From: an uncultured Roseateles sp.
GTDB lineage: Bacteria; Pseudomonadota; Gammaproteobacteria; Burkholderiales; Burkholderiaceae_C
Direction of reading: 5' to 3'
Length of the DNA: 64,000 nt
Assembly (NCBI RefSeq): GCF_963422335.1
Contig: NZ_OY729424.1
Location: 1,798,001-1,862,000, forward strand
Shown: piece after piece, positions 54,055-62,709 of the stretch
How positions within the stretch are numbered: position 1 is the first letter of the stretch
Layout: each line of letters starts with the position of its first letter
The notes under the pieces: model-generated
What the model was told of the DNA's origin: nothing
The model's input: only the letters and a program-made list of their open reading frames with translations
Databases searched by the model: none
Made by a program: the position numbers and the translations under genes

Positions 54055-54070
54055 CCAAGCACTTGCTTGG
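54055..54070. promoter_or_regulatory. palindrome downstream of a -10-like element before the second SGNH gene
   Basis: CCAAGC-actt-GCTTGG is a perfect dyad. TATAGT (54036-54041) just upstream could be a -10, so the dyad would cover +8 to +23, a position suited to a repressor. No good -35 was found. Confidence 0.4.
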
Positions 54071-54116
54071 CGGATTCGGCATGAAGGCTTTGGCCAAAGA
54101 TAAATAGGGGCATAGG

Positions 54117-55298
54117 ATGAAGCGAATAGTTGTATGGGGTTCGGCCCTTGGTTTTGCAGCGTTCCTGGCGGCCTGCGGTGGCGGCGATGGCACGATTGCC
54201 GGTAGCGGCACGCCCAGCGGCGCGCCTACCAGCAAGGGCACGTTCACGGCCCTGGTGTCGTTCGGTGACAGCCTCAGCGATATCGGCGCCTATGCGCCGG
54301 CCACCTCGCTGACCGGCACCGGCGCACCGCCGTACTTCGGCGGCAAGTTCACCACCAACAGCGCCAGCGCCACGATCTGGGTCGAGAACCTGGCCAAGAC
54401 CATGGGCGTGATCGTCACGCCGGCAGAAGTCGGCTTCGGCGCCAGCTCGGTGAAGTGCCCGGCTGCCGCCAATCCGGCCCTGGCCGCGACCTGCACCGGC
54501 TACGGCCAAGGCGGCTCGCGCGTCACCGACCCGAACGGCATCGGCCATGCGGGCGGCGCGCTGACGGTGCCGATGAAGGCCCAGATCGCCAACCACCTGG
54601 CCCGCTTCGGCAGCTTCAAGGCCAGTGACCTGATCCTGCTCTACGGCGGCAACAACGATGTCTTCACCCAGTTCGGCGCGTTCACGACGACCGCCGCCAA
54701 AGTGCAGGCCGATGCCGCCGCCGGCAAGCTGACCGCCGACCAGGCCAATGCGGCCCTGTTCGCGGCCCAGACGGCAGCCCAGGGCGAGATGAAGAAGGCC
54801 GCACTGGAACTGGCCGGCTATGTGAAGGACGAGGTGCTGGCCAAGGGCGGCAAGTATGTGGCCGTGATGACGCTCAGCGACATCGCCGACACCCCGTTCG
54901 GCAATTCGCTGCCGGCCGCGGTGCGCCCGATCCTGAGCGATCTGTCGCAGGTCTTCAATCTGTGGCTGCGCGAGGGGCTGACCGGTCAAGCGGTGCAGAT
55001 CGTCGATACCTATCCGATCTTCAAGGATGGCTATACCAATCCGGCCAAGTACGGCATCGTCAACAACACCGTGCCGGCCTGTGATGCCACCAAGATCGCG
55101 GCCATCACCGGCGGCAAGGTCACCGATGGCTCCTCGCTGTTCTGCAACAGCACCGTCGGCGCACCCTACAACGGCCTGCGCACCGGCGCCGACGTGAACA
55201 CCTGGCAGTTCGCCGATGGCGTGCACCCGACGGTGGGCGGCCACAAGATCATCAGCGAAGCATTCACCGCGCAGCTCAAGTCCTTCGGCTGGCTGTAA
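54117..55298 (+). CDS. SGNH/GDSL hydrolase lipoprotein (esterase)
   Basis: The 393-residue lipoprotein has lipobox LAAC (Cys20) and an intact SGNH site: Ser52 in FGDSLSD, the Gly/Asn of YGGNND, and the Asp/His pair in ADGVHPT. It should be an outer-membrane or periplasmic esterase/lipase. It is followed by an OmpW-like gene after 26 bp, so the two likely form one transcript that ends at the terminator at 55986. Confidence 0.9.
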   Translation: MKRIVVWGSALGFAAFLAACGGGDGTIAGSGTPSGAPTSKGTFTALVSFGDSLSDIGAYAPATSLTGTGAPPYFGGKFTTNSASATIWVENLAKTMGVIVTPAEVGFGASSVKCPAAANPALAATCTGYGQGGSRVTDPNGIGHAGGALTVPMKAQIANHLARFGSFKASDLILLYGGNNDVFTQFGAFTTTAAKVQADAAAGKLTADQANAALFAAQTAAQGEMKKAALELAGYVKDEVLAKGGKYVAVMTLSDIADTPFGNSLPAAVRPILSDLSQVFNLWLREGLTGQAVQIVDTYPIFKDGYTNPAKYGIVNNTVPACDATKIAAITGGKVTDGSSLFCNSTVGAPYNGLRTGADVNTWQFADGVHPTVGGHKIISEAFTAQLKSFGWL

Positions 55299-55324
55299 GG
55301 CAACAGGTATCAAGGAGACACTCC

Positions 55325-55963
55325 ATGAACAAGAAACTCATTCCGCTGTTGCTGGCGGTTCCGGCCCTGCTGTGCGCTCAGGGCGCTGCGGCTCAGATGA
55401 ACAGCTTCAAGATCGGTCTGGCGTCGATCGACGTCAACTCCAGGACCTCGGGCCTGAGGGGCATTGGCGTGCCCGCCGGTGGCGACCTCGAGATCAAGGA
55501 CGCCAGCACCCTGACCCTGTGCTACGAGCGCACGCTGTCTCCCCATCTGAGTGTCGAACTGGCGCTGGGCGTGCCGCCTCGCCATGACGTGATGGCCAAG
55601 GGCCCGATCGCCTTTCTCGGTAAGGTGGCCACCGTCAAGCAGTTCGCCCCGACGGTGTTCCTGAATTACAGCTTCCTCGACGAAACCTCGGCTTTCCGCC
55701 CCTTCGTCGGCATCGGCGTGAACTACACCCGCTTCATCGGCGCAAGGTCGATGATCGGCCAGAAGATCGAATTGAGCGACTCGACCGGCCTGGCAGGCCA
55801 GATCGGCGCGACCTATGCGATCAACAAGCAGTGGGGGCTCTACGGTGCCTTCATCATGGCCAAGGTCGAAAGCGATCTGGTGGCCACGGCCACCACGGTG
55901 CAGACCACGACCATAGACTTCCGCCCCAAGGTGCTGACGATGGGCGTCAGTTATCGCTTCTGA
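55325..55963 (+). CDS. OmpW family outer-membrane protein
   Basis: The 212-residue protein has a signal peptide (cut after AAA-QM) and an 8-stranded barrel pattern ending in MGVSYRF with the terminal Phe of outer-membrane proteins. PRHDVMAKG and FRPFVGIGVNYTRF are OmpW-like. OmpW-type channels move small hydrophobic compounds, which fits an adjacent esterase. Confidence 0.88.
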   Translation: MNKKLIPLLLAVPALLCAQGAAAQMNSFKIGLASIDVNSRTSGLRGIGVPAGGDLEIKDASTLTLCYERTLSPHLSVELALGVPPRHDVMAKGPIAFLGKVATVKQFAPTVFLNYSFLDETSAFRPFVGIGVNYTRFIGARSMIGQKIELSDSTGLAGQIGATYAINKQWGLYGAFIMAKVESDLVATATTVQTTTIDFRPKVLTMGVSYRF

Positions 55964-55985
55964 GGCTCGCGCCCCGGCACCTTCG

Positions 55986-56013
55986 ACGCCCCGCATGCCG
56001 GGGCGTTTTCTTT
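55986..56013 (+). terminator. rho-independent terminator after ompW
   Basis: ACGCCCCG-catgc-CGGGGCGT followed by a TTTTC-TTT tract, 23 bp after the stop. Confidence 0.85.
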
Positions 56014-56050
56014 GGCGCGGCGGCGGGTGGCGCGCCGCTACACTTGCGCC

Positions 56051-56776
56051 ATGACCGTGCTGCTGGCTCTGGATACCTCGACCGAAACCATGGCGCTGGC
56101 GCTCATCAGCCCGGCCGGCCTGCTCACGCATGAAGGCGAATCGGGGGCCAAGTCCTCGGCCCATATGGTGCCGGAGCTGATGGCCTTGCTGGCTGCTGCC
56201 GGCCTGCGCCTGGCCGACGTCGATGCCATTGCCTTCGGCCAGGGGCCTGGTGCCTTCACCGGCCTGCGCACGGCCTGTGCCGTTGCCCAGGGCCTGGCCT
56301 TCGGTGCTGAGAAGCCCGTGTTGCCGCTGGACAGCCTGATGCTGGTGGCCGAAGACGCTGCCGCACAACTGGGTGGCGACCGCGCGGAGCTGGGCACCGT
56401 CTGGGTGGCGATGGACGCCCGCATGCAGGAAATCTATGCCGCCGGCTACCGCTGGCAATCCGACCGTTGGCAGGCCGTGGCTGAGCCCGGGCTGTACGGG
56501 CCCGCGGCCCTGCAGCAGCGCTGGCGCGACGCCCCCCCCACCGTGATCGCCGGATCGGCGCTGCAGGCCTTTGCCGGCCTGCTGGACACCCAGGGTGCCC
56601 GCCTGCTGCCCGGCTGTGCGGCGCGGGCGCAAAGCCTGGCCCGGCTGGCGCAGCAGCAATGGGCGCGCGGCCTGGCCGTCGATCCCGCGCTGGCGCTGCC
56701 GGTCTATGTGCGTGACAAGGTCGCCCACACCACGGCCGAGCGCGAGGCGCAGCGCAGCGCCCAGGGGGCCGCATGA
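56051..56776 (+). CDS. tsaB: tRNA t6A modification protein TsaB
   Basis: This 241-residue ASKHA-fold protein is the partner of TsaD in threonylcarbamoylation of tRNA. It starts LLALDTSTETMALAL and has GQGPGAFTGLRTACAVAQGLAF. It begins a series (tsaB, rimI, glycosylase, GGDEF-EAL) in which each gene overlaps the next by 4 bp. Confidence 0.94.
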   Translation: MTVLLALDTSTETMALALISPAGLLTHEGESGAKSSAHMVPELMALLAAAGLRLADVDAIAFGQGPGAFTGLRTACAVAQGLAFGAEKPVLPLDSLMLVAEDAAAQLGGDRAELGTVWVAMDARMQEIYAAGYRWQSDRWQAVAEPGLYGPAALQQRWRDAPPTVIAGSALQAFAGLLDTQGARLLPGCAARAQSLARLAQQQWARGLAVDPALALPVYVRDKVAHTTAEREAQRSAQGAA

Positions 56777-57258
56777 GCGCACGCCTGCAAGCCCAGCCTC
56801 CGCGTTGGCTGGCCATGGGGGTGCGCGATATCGCCGAGGTGCTGGCGCTGGAGCAGCGCGTCTATCCCTTTCCCTGGACGCGGGGCAATTTCGAGGATTC
56901 GCTGGCCTCGGGCAACTACGCCCAGGTGCTGCGCAGCGAGCAGGGCCTGCTGCTGGGCTATCTGCTGGCCTTGCCCGGCTTTGACGAGATGCATCTGCTG
57001 AACATCACCGTGCTGCCGCAGCAGCAGGGCCTGGGCCATGCCCGCCTGATGCTGGACGCGCTGGCCGAGGCCTGCCGCGGCCGCGGCTTCAGCCAGATCT
57101 GGCTGGAGGTGAGGCACAGCAATGCCCGCGCGCGCAGCGTCTATGCCCGCTATGGCTTTGCCGAGGTGGGGCTGCGCCGCGCCTACTACCCGGCCGCGGC
57201 CGGCACGCGGGAAGACGCCATCCTGATGAGCCTGGACCTGCACGGGGGCTCGGCATGA
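56773..57258 (+). CDS. rimI: ribosomal protein S18-alanine N-acetyltransferase
   Basis: The 161-residue GNAT enzyme acetylates the N terminus of ribosomal protein S18. It shows YPFPWTRGNFEDSL, the acetyl-CoA loop QQQGLGHARLML and EVRHSNARARSVYARYGF. It is coupled to tsaB, a common pairing. Confidence 0.93.
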   Translation: MSARLQAQPPRWLAMGVRDIAEVLALEQRVYPFPWTRGNFEDSLASGNYAQVLRSEQGLLLGYLLALPGFDEMHLLNITVLPQQQGLGHARLMLDALAEACRGRGFSQIWLEVRHSNARARSVYARYGFAEVGLRRAYYPAAAGTREDAILMSLDLHGGSA

Positions 57259-58040
57259 ACTGGAGCACCCGCCAGGAGGCGATGCTGGAGGCGATGGGCT
57301 TGCGCCTGTGGCAGCGCCCGCCCGAGACCGCTGAAGCACCTGAACCGGCCCCCGCGCAGCGAGCCCCGGCCAAGGCCAGCCCGCCGGTGCCTGTGCGCAT
57401 GCCCATCGCCGCGCCCGTCACCGAGCGCCCGCTGGCCCTGCGCCCCAGCCAGCCGCCGTCGGCCGTGTCCTCGCTCGACTGGACTGGCCTGCGCGAGGCG
57501 GTGGCCGGCTGCCAGGCCTGCAAGCTCTGCGAGGGCCGCACCCAGACGGTGTTCGGCGTCGGCCATGAGCGCGCGCACTGGATGGTGGTCGGCGAGGCCC
57601 CGGGCGAACAGGAGGACCTGAAGGGCGAACCTTTTGTCGGCACCGCCGGCCGGCTGCTGGACAGCATGCTGAGGGCCATCGCGCTGAGCCGTGGCGAGGC
57701 CGCCCCCGAGCACTCGGTCTACATCGCCAACACCTTGAAGTGCCGGCCGCCGCGCAACCGCAACCCGGAGCCCGAGGAACTGGCGCGCTGCGAGCCCTTC
57801 CTGCTGCGCCAGATCGAGTTGGTGCAGCCACGCATCATCCTGGCCATGGGGCGTTTTGCGGTGCAGTCGCTGCTGCGCAGCAGCGAGCCTATCGGCCGTC
57901 TGCGCGGCCGGGTCCACCAGTTCCATGGTGTGCCCTTGATCGTCACCTACCACCCGGCCTATCTGCTGCGCAATCTGACCGACAAGGCGCGGGCCTGGGA
58001 GGACTTGTGCCTGGCCCTGGACACCTTGCAGCCGGCGTGA
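57255..58040 (+). CDS. family 4-type uracil-DNA glycosylase
   Basis: The 261-residue enzyme removes uracil from DNA. Four cysteines (86, 89, 163, 179) match the [4Fe-4S] ligands of family 4. GEAPGEQED is motif A and TYHPAYLLRN the C-terminal active-site motif. The first ~75 residues are a Pro/Ala-rich extension. It overlaps rimI and the next gene by 4 bp each. Confidence 0.92.
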   Translation: MNWSTRQEAMLEAMGLRLWQRPPETAEAPEPAPAQRAPAKASPPVPVRMPIAAPVTERPLALRPSQPPSAVSSLDWTGLREAVAGCQACKLCEGRTQTVFGVGHERAHWMVVGEAPGEQEDLKGEPFVGTAGRLLDSMLRAIALSRGEAAPEHSVYIANTLKCRPPRNRNPEPEELARCEPFLLRQIELVQPRIILAMGRFAVQSLLRSSEPIGRLRGRVHQFHGVPLIVTYHPAYLLRNLTDKARAWEDLCLALDTLQPA

Positions 58041-60130
58041 CCGCAGCCACTGCGATGTCGCCTGGCGATGAGACCGGTGCCCAGGCCGAGCTGGCCCGCT
58101 TTCGCCTGCTGGCCAACAACCTGCCGGTGCTGATCGCCGTCTACGAGACGCGCAACAATGCCTGCCTGTTCGCCAACCGCCAGTATGCCGAGGCCTTTGG
58201 CTGGACGGAAACCTCGCTGCTGGGCCGCCACTTCGCCGAGGTCATCGGTGCCGAGGCTGCGGCGCTGATACAGCCGCATATCGAGCGGCTGCTGAGCACC
58301 CGTCAGCCGGTGCTCTACGAGCGCCGCGTGCCGGGGGTGGAAGGCCAAGGCGAGCGCTGGATCGAGGTCAATCTGCTGCCCCAGCTGGGCACCGACGGCG
58401 AGGTCATGGCCACCTTTGTGCTGATTTCCGACATCACCCGGCACCGGCAGGCCGAGCTGGCGGCGCGCGAGTCGGAGGAGCGCCTGGGCAAGTTCATGCA
58501 GGCCAGTCTGGAGGGCATCGTCTTCCACCGCGATGGACTGATCACCGACGCCAATCCGCCGGCCTGCGAGCTGCTGGGCTACTCGCTGGACGAGTTGCTG
58601 GGCCGCAGCACCCTCAGCTTCATCGCGCCGCAGGCGGTGCCCAAGGTGCAGCAGGTCATACGCTCGCGCGAAGAAACCCGCTATGAAAGCGTGCTGCTGC
58701 ACAAGAGCGGCGAGCACATCCCGGTCGAGTTCATTGTGCGCAGCATGATGTTCGGCGGCGAGCTGCAGCGCATGACCATCATCCGAGATCTGCGTGACCG
58801 GTTGGAGGCCCAGGCCCGCATCCACCATCTGGCGCATCACGACGCGCTGACCGGCCTGCCCAACCGCATGGCCTTCATGGAGCATCTGCAGCGTTGCTGC
58901 GCCGAGGCCCTGGCCCAGGGCGAGACGCTGGCCCTGCTGTTCCTGGATCTGGATAACTTCAAGCGCGTCAACGATTCGCTCGGCCATCTGGAGGGCGATG
59001 TGCTGCTGCGCACCGTGGCCCAGCGCCTGACCGGCGCCTTGCGCGCGACCGACAGCGTGGCCCGTTTCGGTGGTGACGAGTTCGTGCTGCTGTTGCGGCC
59101 GGTGATGGGCCGCGAGCAGGTCGAGGGCGTTGCCCGGCGGCTGCTGGCCGATGTCGAGCTGCCGGTGCTGGCCGGTGGCCGGCAGCTGTCGGTCACGCCC
59201 TCGATAGGCATCGCTCTGTTCCCCGAGCATGCCGGCAGCCCCGAGCAGCTGATACAGCGCGCTGACATGGCCATGTACCAGGCCAAGGCGCTGGGACGGG
59301 CCAACCACCAGTTCTTCGACGCCTCGACGGCCGTGTTGGCCCTGGACGCCCTGGTGCTGGAAAGCCAGCTGGCCCATGGCTTGAGCCACGATGAGTTTGT
59401 GCTGCACTTCCAGCCCCAGCTGCAGATTTCGGATGGCCGCCTGGTCGGCGCCGAGGCCTTGATACGCTGGCAGCATCCGACCCGCGGCCTGCTGACGCCG
59501 GAGTCCTTCATCGGCGTGGCCGAGCAGCTGCGCCTGATGCTGCCGCTGGGTGAGTGGATTCTGCGCGAGGCGGCGCGCTGCGCCCGGCGCTGGCACGGGA
59601 ACGGCCTGGCGGCGGTGCCGGTGGCGGTCAATCTGTCCAGCATGCAGTTCCGCCTGGAGGGCTTTGCCGCGTCGGTGGGCCGCATCCTGGCAGAAGAGGG
59701 TGTGCCCGGCGAGTGGCTGGAGCTGGAGCTGACCGAGCGCATGCTGATGGACGATATGCCGCTGATGCGCAAGACCTTGATCGAGCTGAAGGCCCTGGGC
59801 CTGCAGATCTCGGTCGACGACTTCGGCACCGGTCATACGCTGCTCAGCCACCTGACCCAGCTGCCGATCGACAAACTCAAGGTCGACCGGCAGTTCGTCG
59901 AGGCCCTGCCGGACGATGCCGGCGCGCTGGCCATCACCCGCGCCATCGTGCAGATGGCCCGTGGCCTGGGTTTCACCGTGATCGCCGAGGGCGTGCAGAA
60001 CCGTGCCCAGCAGGATCTGCTGGCGCAATGGGGCTGCCAGCAGATCCAGGGCCTGGCCCTGGGCGGCCCGCTGCCGGTGGCCGAGTTCGAGGCCTGGGTG
60101 GCGCAGCGCCGCTGGCCGGTGCTGGACTGA
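58037..60130 (+). CDS. PAS-PAS-GGDEF-EAL c-di-GMP protein
   Basis: The soluble protein of about 697 residues has two PAS domains (about 15-140 and 145-265), a GGDEF domain with an intact RFGGDEF and DLDNFKRVNDSLGH, and an EAL domain with EALIRW, VNLSSMQF, ELTERM, DDFGTGH and AEGV. Both enzymatic halves look competent. The GTG start in a GTGA overlap fits the coupling seen in the three genes before it; an ATG at 58055 is the alternative. Confidence 0.92.
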   Translation: MTAATAMSPGDETGAQAELARFRLLANNLPVLIAVYETRNNACLFANRQYAEAFGWTETSLLGRHFAEVIGAEAAALIQPHIERLLSTRQPVLYERRVPGVEGQGERWIEVNLLPQLGTDGEVMATFVLISDITRHRQAELAARESEERLGKFMQASLEGIVFHRDGLITDANPPACELLGYSLDELLGRSTLSFIAPQAVPKVQQVIRSREETRYESVLLHKSGEHIPVEFIVRSMMFGGELQRMTIIRDLRDRLEAQARIHHLAHHDALTGLPNRMAFMEHLQRCCAEALAQGETLALLFLDLDNFKRVNDSLGHLEGDVLLRTVAQRLTGALRATDSVARFGGDEFVLLLRPVMGREQVEGVARRLLADVELPVLAGGRQLSVTPSIGIALFPEHAGSPEQLIQRADMAMYQAKALGRANHQFFDASTAVLALDALVLESQLAHGLSHDEFVLHFQPQLQISDGRLVGAEALIRWQHPTRGLLTPESFIGVAEQLRLMLPLGEWILREAARCARRWHGNGLAAVPVAVNLSSMQFRLEGFAASVGRILAEEGVPGEWLELELTERMLMDDMPLMRKTLIELKALGLQISVDDFGTGHTLLSHLTQLPIDKLKVDRQFVEALPDDAGALAITRAIVQMARGLGFTVIAEGVQNRAQQDLLAQWGCQQIQGLALGGPLPVAEFEAWVAQRRWPVLD

Positions 60131-60161
60131 GCTGGCTGCGCCGGGCTTCTAAAATGCCGGC

Positions 60162-61250
60162 ATGCAACAGAGTCCCGACCGATCACCCCTCGTCGCTGTC
60201 ATCGAGCAGCAGATCCTGCGGGCCGGCGGCTGGCTGCCGTTCGACCGCTTCATGGCCCTGGCCCTGTACGAGCCCGGCCTTGGCTACTACGCCAACCAGA
60301 GCCCCAAGTTCGGCCTGATGCCGTCCAGCGGCTCGGACTTCGTCACCGCGCCCGAGCTGTCACCGCTGTTCGGGCAAGCGCTGGCGCGCCAGGTCGCCCA
60401 GGCACTGCAGGCCACCGGCACGGGTGCTGTGTGGGAGTTCGGCGCCGGCTCGGGTGCCCTGGCCGAGCAGTTGCTGGAGGCCCTGGGCGATGCGGTCGCC
60501 AGCTACACCATCGTCGATCTGTCCGGCAGCCTGCGCGCCCGCCAGGCGCAGCGCCTGGCCCGCTTCGGCGACAAGGTGCGCTGGCTGGCCGAGCTGCCCG
60601 AGCAGATCGAGGGTGTGATCGTCGGCAACGAGGTGCTTGATGCGATGCCGGTGCAACTGCTGCATTGGGACGGCGCCCTGTGGCGGGAGCGCGGCGTCGT
60701 GGTCGGTGCCTCGGGTTTTGCTTGGGCCGACCGGCCGACCGATCTTCGGCCGCCGCTGGACGGCGTGTTCGTCCCCGGCACGGTGACCGAGATCCATCCG
60801 CAGGCCGAGGCCTTTGTGCGCACCCTTGGCGAGCGCCTGGCGCGCGGCGCGGTGTTCCTGCTGGACTATGGATTCCCCGAGGCCGAGTACTACCACCCGC
60901 AGCGCAACGGCGGCACCCTGATGTGCCACCGCCTGCACCAGAGCGATATGGATCCCTTGGCAGACGTAGGGCTGAAGGACATCACCGCCCACATCAACTT
61001 CACCGGCATCGCACTGGCGGCCCAGGAGGCCGGGCTGGAGGTGCTGGGCTACACCTCGCAGGGCCGTTTCCTGCTGAACTGCGGCCTGACCGAACTGATG
61101 CAGGGCGCCGACTACCGCACCCTGGCCCCGGCCCAGAAGTTATTGGCCGAGCACGAGATGGGCGAGTTGTTCAAGGTCATGGCCCTGGTGCGGGGCGAGG
61201 CCTTTGACGCGTTGGGGTTCAGCGAGGGCGACCGCACGCATCGGCTCTGA
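60162..61250 (+). CDS. class I SAM-dependent methyltransferase, MidA/NDUFAF7 type
   Basis: The 362-residue protein matches the COG1565/MidA family: MALALYEPGLGYYA, DFVTAPELSPLFGQ, the SAM loop EFGAGSGALAEQLL and VGNEVLDAMPVQ. The eukaryotic homologue methylates an arginine of a complex I subunit; the bacterial substrate is unclear. TAAAAT at 60150-60155 is only 6 nt from the ATG, so a leaderless transcript is possible. Confidence 0.92.
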   Translation: MQQSPDRSPLVAVIEQQILRAGGWLPFDRFMALALYEPGLGYYANQSPKFGLMPSSGSDFVTAPELSPLFGQALARQVAQALQATGTGAVWEFGAGSGALAEQLLEALGDAVASYTIVDLSGSLRARQAQRLARFGDKVRWLAELPEQIEGVIVGNEVLDAMPVQLLHWDGALWRERGVVVGASGFAWADRPTDLRPPLDGVFVPGTVTEIHPQAEAFVRTLGERLARGAVFLLDYGFPEAEYYHPQRNGGTLMCHRLHQSDMDPLADVGLKDITAHINFTGIALAAQEAGLEVLGYTSQGRFLLNCGLTELMQGADYRTLAPAQKLLAEHEMGELFKVMALVRGEAFDALGFSEGDRTHRL

Positions 61251-61282
61251 CCATCAAGCCACGGTTTGATGCAGGCAATAAA

Positions 61283-61307
61283 AAAGGCGGCACATCGTGC
61301 CGCCTTT
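61283..61307. terminator. bidirectional terminator
   Basis: AAAGGCGGCAC-atc-GTGCCGCCTTT is a perfect 11-bp stem. It serves the methyltransferase gene on plus and, with a longer U-run, the PEP-CTERM gene on minus. Confidence 0.9.
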
Positions 61308-61330
61308 GTCATCGTGCCGGGATCGTCAGA

Positions 61331-61810
61331 TCAGCTGCGGCGACGCGCAATGAAACCGACTGCGGCCAAGCCGGCCAGCATCAAGGCATAGGTCTCGGGC
61401 TCCGGAACCGGCGCCAGCGTGACATTGCCCGTGTACGACGAGCCAGCCGACATCGAGGTGCCGGTGACCTTGATCGAATAGGTGCCGGCAGCCAGCAGGG
61501 TGGGAACCACCACTGCGGTGTACTGCTGGAACAGGCTGCCGCCGATGGGTGTGTCGACGTTGTTGAAGGTGATGGGGCCGCCGACCCAGGTGACCGAGGT
61601 GATATCAAAGCCCACCGAGCTCTTCACATCGGGGGTCAGAACTGCCGTCACCCCGGCATTGGTCAGATACATCGGGGACAGGATGGTGAAGTCGAACGTG
61701 TCGCTGATCATCCCGCTGAACGAGCCCGGCGCCGTGAACACGGTGTTGGCAAAGGCGCCCGTTGCAGACGCGGCCAGCAGTGATGCCGCGAGTATTGATT
61801 TCAATTTCAT
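61331..61810 (-). CDS. PEP-CTERM exported protein 1
   Basis: The 159-residue protein has a signal peptide (cut after AFA), a beta-rich middle part and the C-terminal sorting signal VPEPETYALML..., a hydrophobic helix and RRR. Such proteins are cut and sorted by exosortase (EpsH/XrtA-type) to the cell surface with exopolysaccharide. GGAGGAAG precedes the ATG at 61810. No exosortase gene is in the window. Confidence 0.92.
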   Translation of the reverse strand: MKLKSILAASLLAASATGAFANTVFTAPGSFSGMISDTFDFTILSPMYLTNAGVTAVLTPDVKSSVGFDITSVTWVGGPITFNNVDTPIGGSLFQQYTAVVVPTLLAAGTYSIKVTGTSMSAGSSYTGNVTLAPVPEPETYALMLAGLAAVGFIARRRS

Positions 61811-61877
61811 AACTTCCTCCGTTGGTACAAACTGAAGTTCTGTCGACGGCCACGATGGCACGCACGCGAACATATGT

Positions 61878-61915
61878 CTGCAAGTTTCCGGTGGGTGCGC
61901 ATCCGGGGCTATCCC
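61878..61915 (-). promoter_or_regulatory. upstream element of PEP-CTERM gene 1
   Basis: GGGCTATCCC (61906-61915) begins 96 bp upstream of the start codon at 61810, followed outward by 8 nt and GGGGG. TTGCAG (complement of 61878-61883) could be the -35. The same arrangement precedes the second PEP-CTERM gene. Confidence 0.55.
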
Positions 61916-61978
61916 TCGTAGTAGGGGGAAAGCCGTCAAATGGGGCTTAAAGTTGTATCAGTTGTTTCAGGCCAAGAA

Positions 61979-62006
61979 AAAAGCGCCCTGTTGATTGGGC
62001 GCTTTT
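61979..62006. terminator. bidirectional terminator after PEP-CTERM gene 2
   Basis: AAAAGCGCCC and GGGCGCTTTT form a perfect 10-bp stem with an 8-nt loop. On minus it ends the gene at 62054 and insulates it from the first PEP-CTERM gene. Confidence 0.9.
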
Positions 62007-62053
62007 AGTCTTTTTGCCGGAGCCAGCAGGTCCGGTTACGGGCGAGCGTGGAC

Positions 62054-62536
62054 TCAGGCGGCGTTGCGGCGGCGAGCCACAAAGCCCACTGCGGCCAGAC
62101 CGGCCAACATCAGCGCATAGGTCTCGGGTTCAGGCACGGCCGACACGGCAATCGAACCTTGGTAGTTGGCTTGCTTGAGCGTGTTGGCCTTGGCGTCCAC
62201 CAGACCGGTCACGGTCAGGGTCATCGGCTTGGAGCCGGTGTACTCGACGAAGCCGCCGCGCAGCTTGCCGCCGGCGCCAAGCGTCAGCGTCCAGTCCTTG
62301 CCGTCCAGAATGACAGAGCTGAGTGCAACAAAGGTGCCGCTGATGTCGCCGGTGATGGCATAGGTGCCGGCAGCCAAGCCGTCGAAGGTGATGGTTTGAG
62401 TGAAGGCACCCAGACCGGCGAAGGGGTCGTTGCCAAAAAAGGCCAAGCCGTCGGCGTCAAAGCTGCTGGTGCCGGCGAATGCGCCGAAGGCCGAAGCCGA
62501 GAGGGCGGCCGCTACGGCCAGTTTCTTGAAATTCAT
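62054..62536 (-). CDS. PEP-CTERM exported protein 2
   Basis: The 160-residue protein has a signal peptide (cut after AFA), a beta-rich FxDxF-type middle (FDADGLAFFG, FTQTITFDGLAAGTYAITG) and the sorting signal VPEPETYALML, helix and RRR. The sorting tail is nearly identical to that of the neighbour while the rest differs, as is usual in this class. Confidence 0.92.
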   Translation of the reverse strand: MNFKKLAVAAALSASAFGAFAGTSSFDADGLAFFGNDPFAGLGAFTQTITFDGLAAGTYAITGDISGTFVALSSVILDGKDWTLTLGAGGKLRGGFVEYTGSKPMTLTVTGLVDAKANTLKQANYQGSIAVSAVPEPETYALMLAGLAAVGFVARRRNAA

Positions 62537-62604
62537 GCTTGTTTACCTTGTTGGCTGCTGTATCGGACGGGCAGGAGGCAGCTTGTCACGCCGCACCATT
62601 GGGT

Positions 62605-62641
62605 TGTCAATGTACGCAGGTCCAGGACGGAGGGCTACCCC
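62605..62641 (-). promoter_or_regulatory. upstream element of PEP-CTERM gene 2
   Basis: GGGCTACCCC (62632-62641) begins 96 bp upstream of the start codon at 62536, followed outward by 8 nt and GGGGG, matching the first gene. TTGACA (complement of 62605-62610) is a perfect -35 hexamer at almost the same distance. Confidence 0.55.
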
Positions 62642-62709
62642 GTGGGTGCGGGGGCTGCGGCAGATTCCGCCTGGCCCGGTCCGGTTCGGCCTGGCGATAG
62701 ACTGCCGGC

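Noticed and set aside
57959..60028. A 689-codon minus-strand frame opposite the GGDEF-EAL gene
   Set aside because: Same reason: antisense to a well-supported gene, no domain.
61252..61271. CATCAA and TTGATG arms looking like an Fnr-type site
   Set aside because: The spacer is 8 bp and it lies just after a stop codon and before a terminator, where a promoter is not expected.
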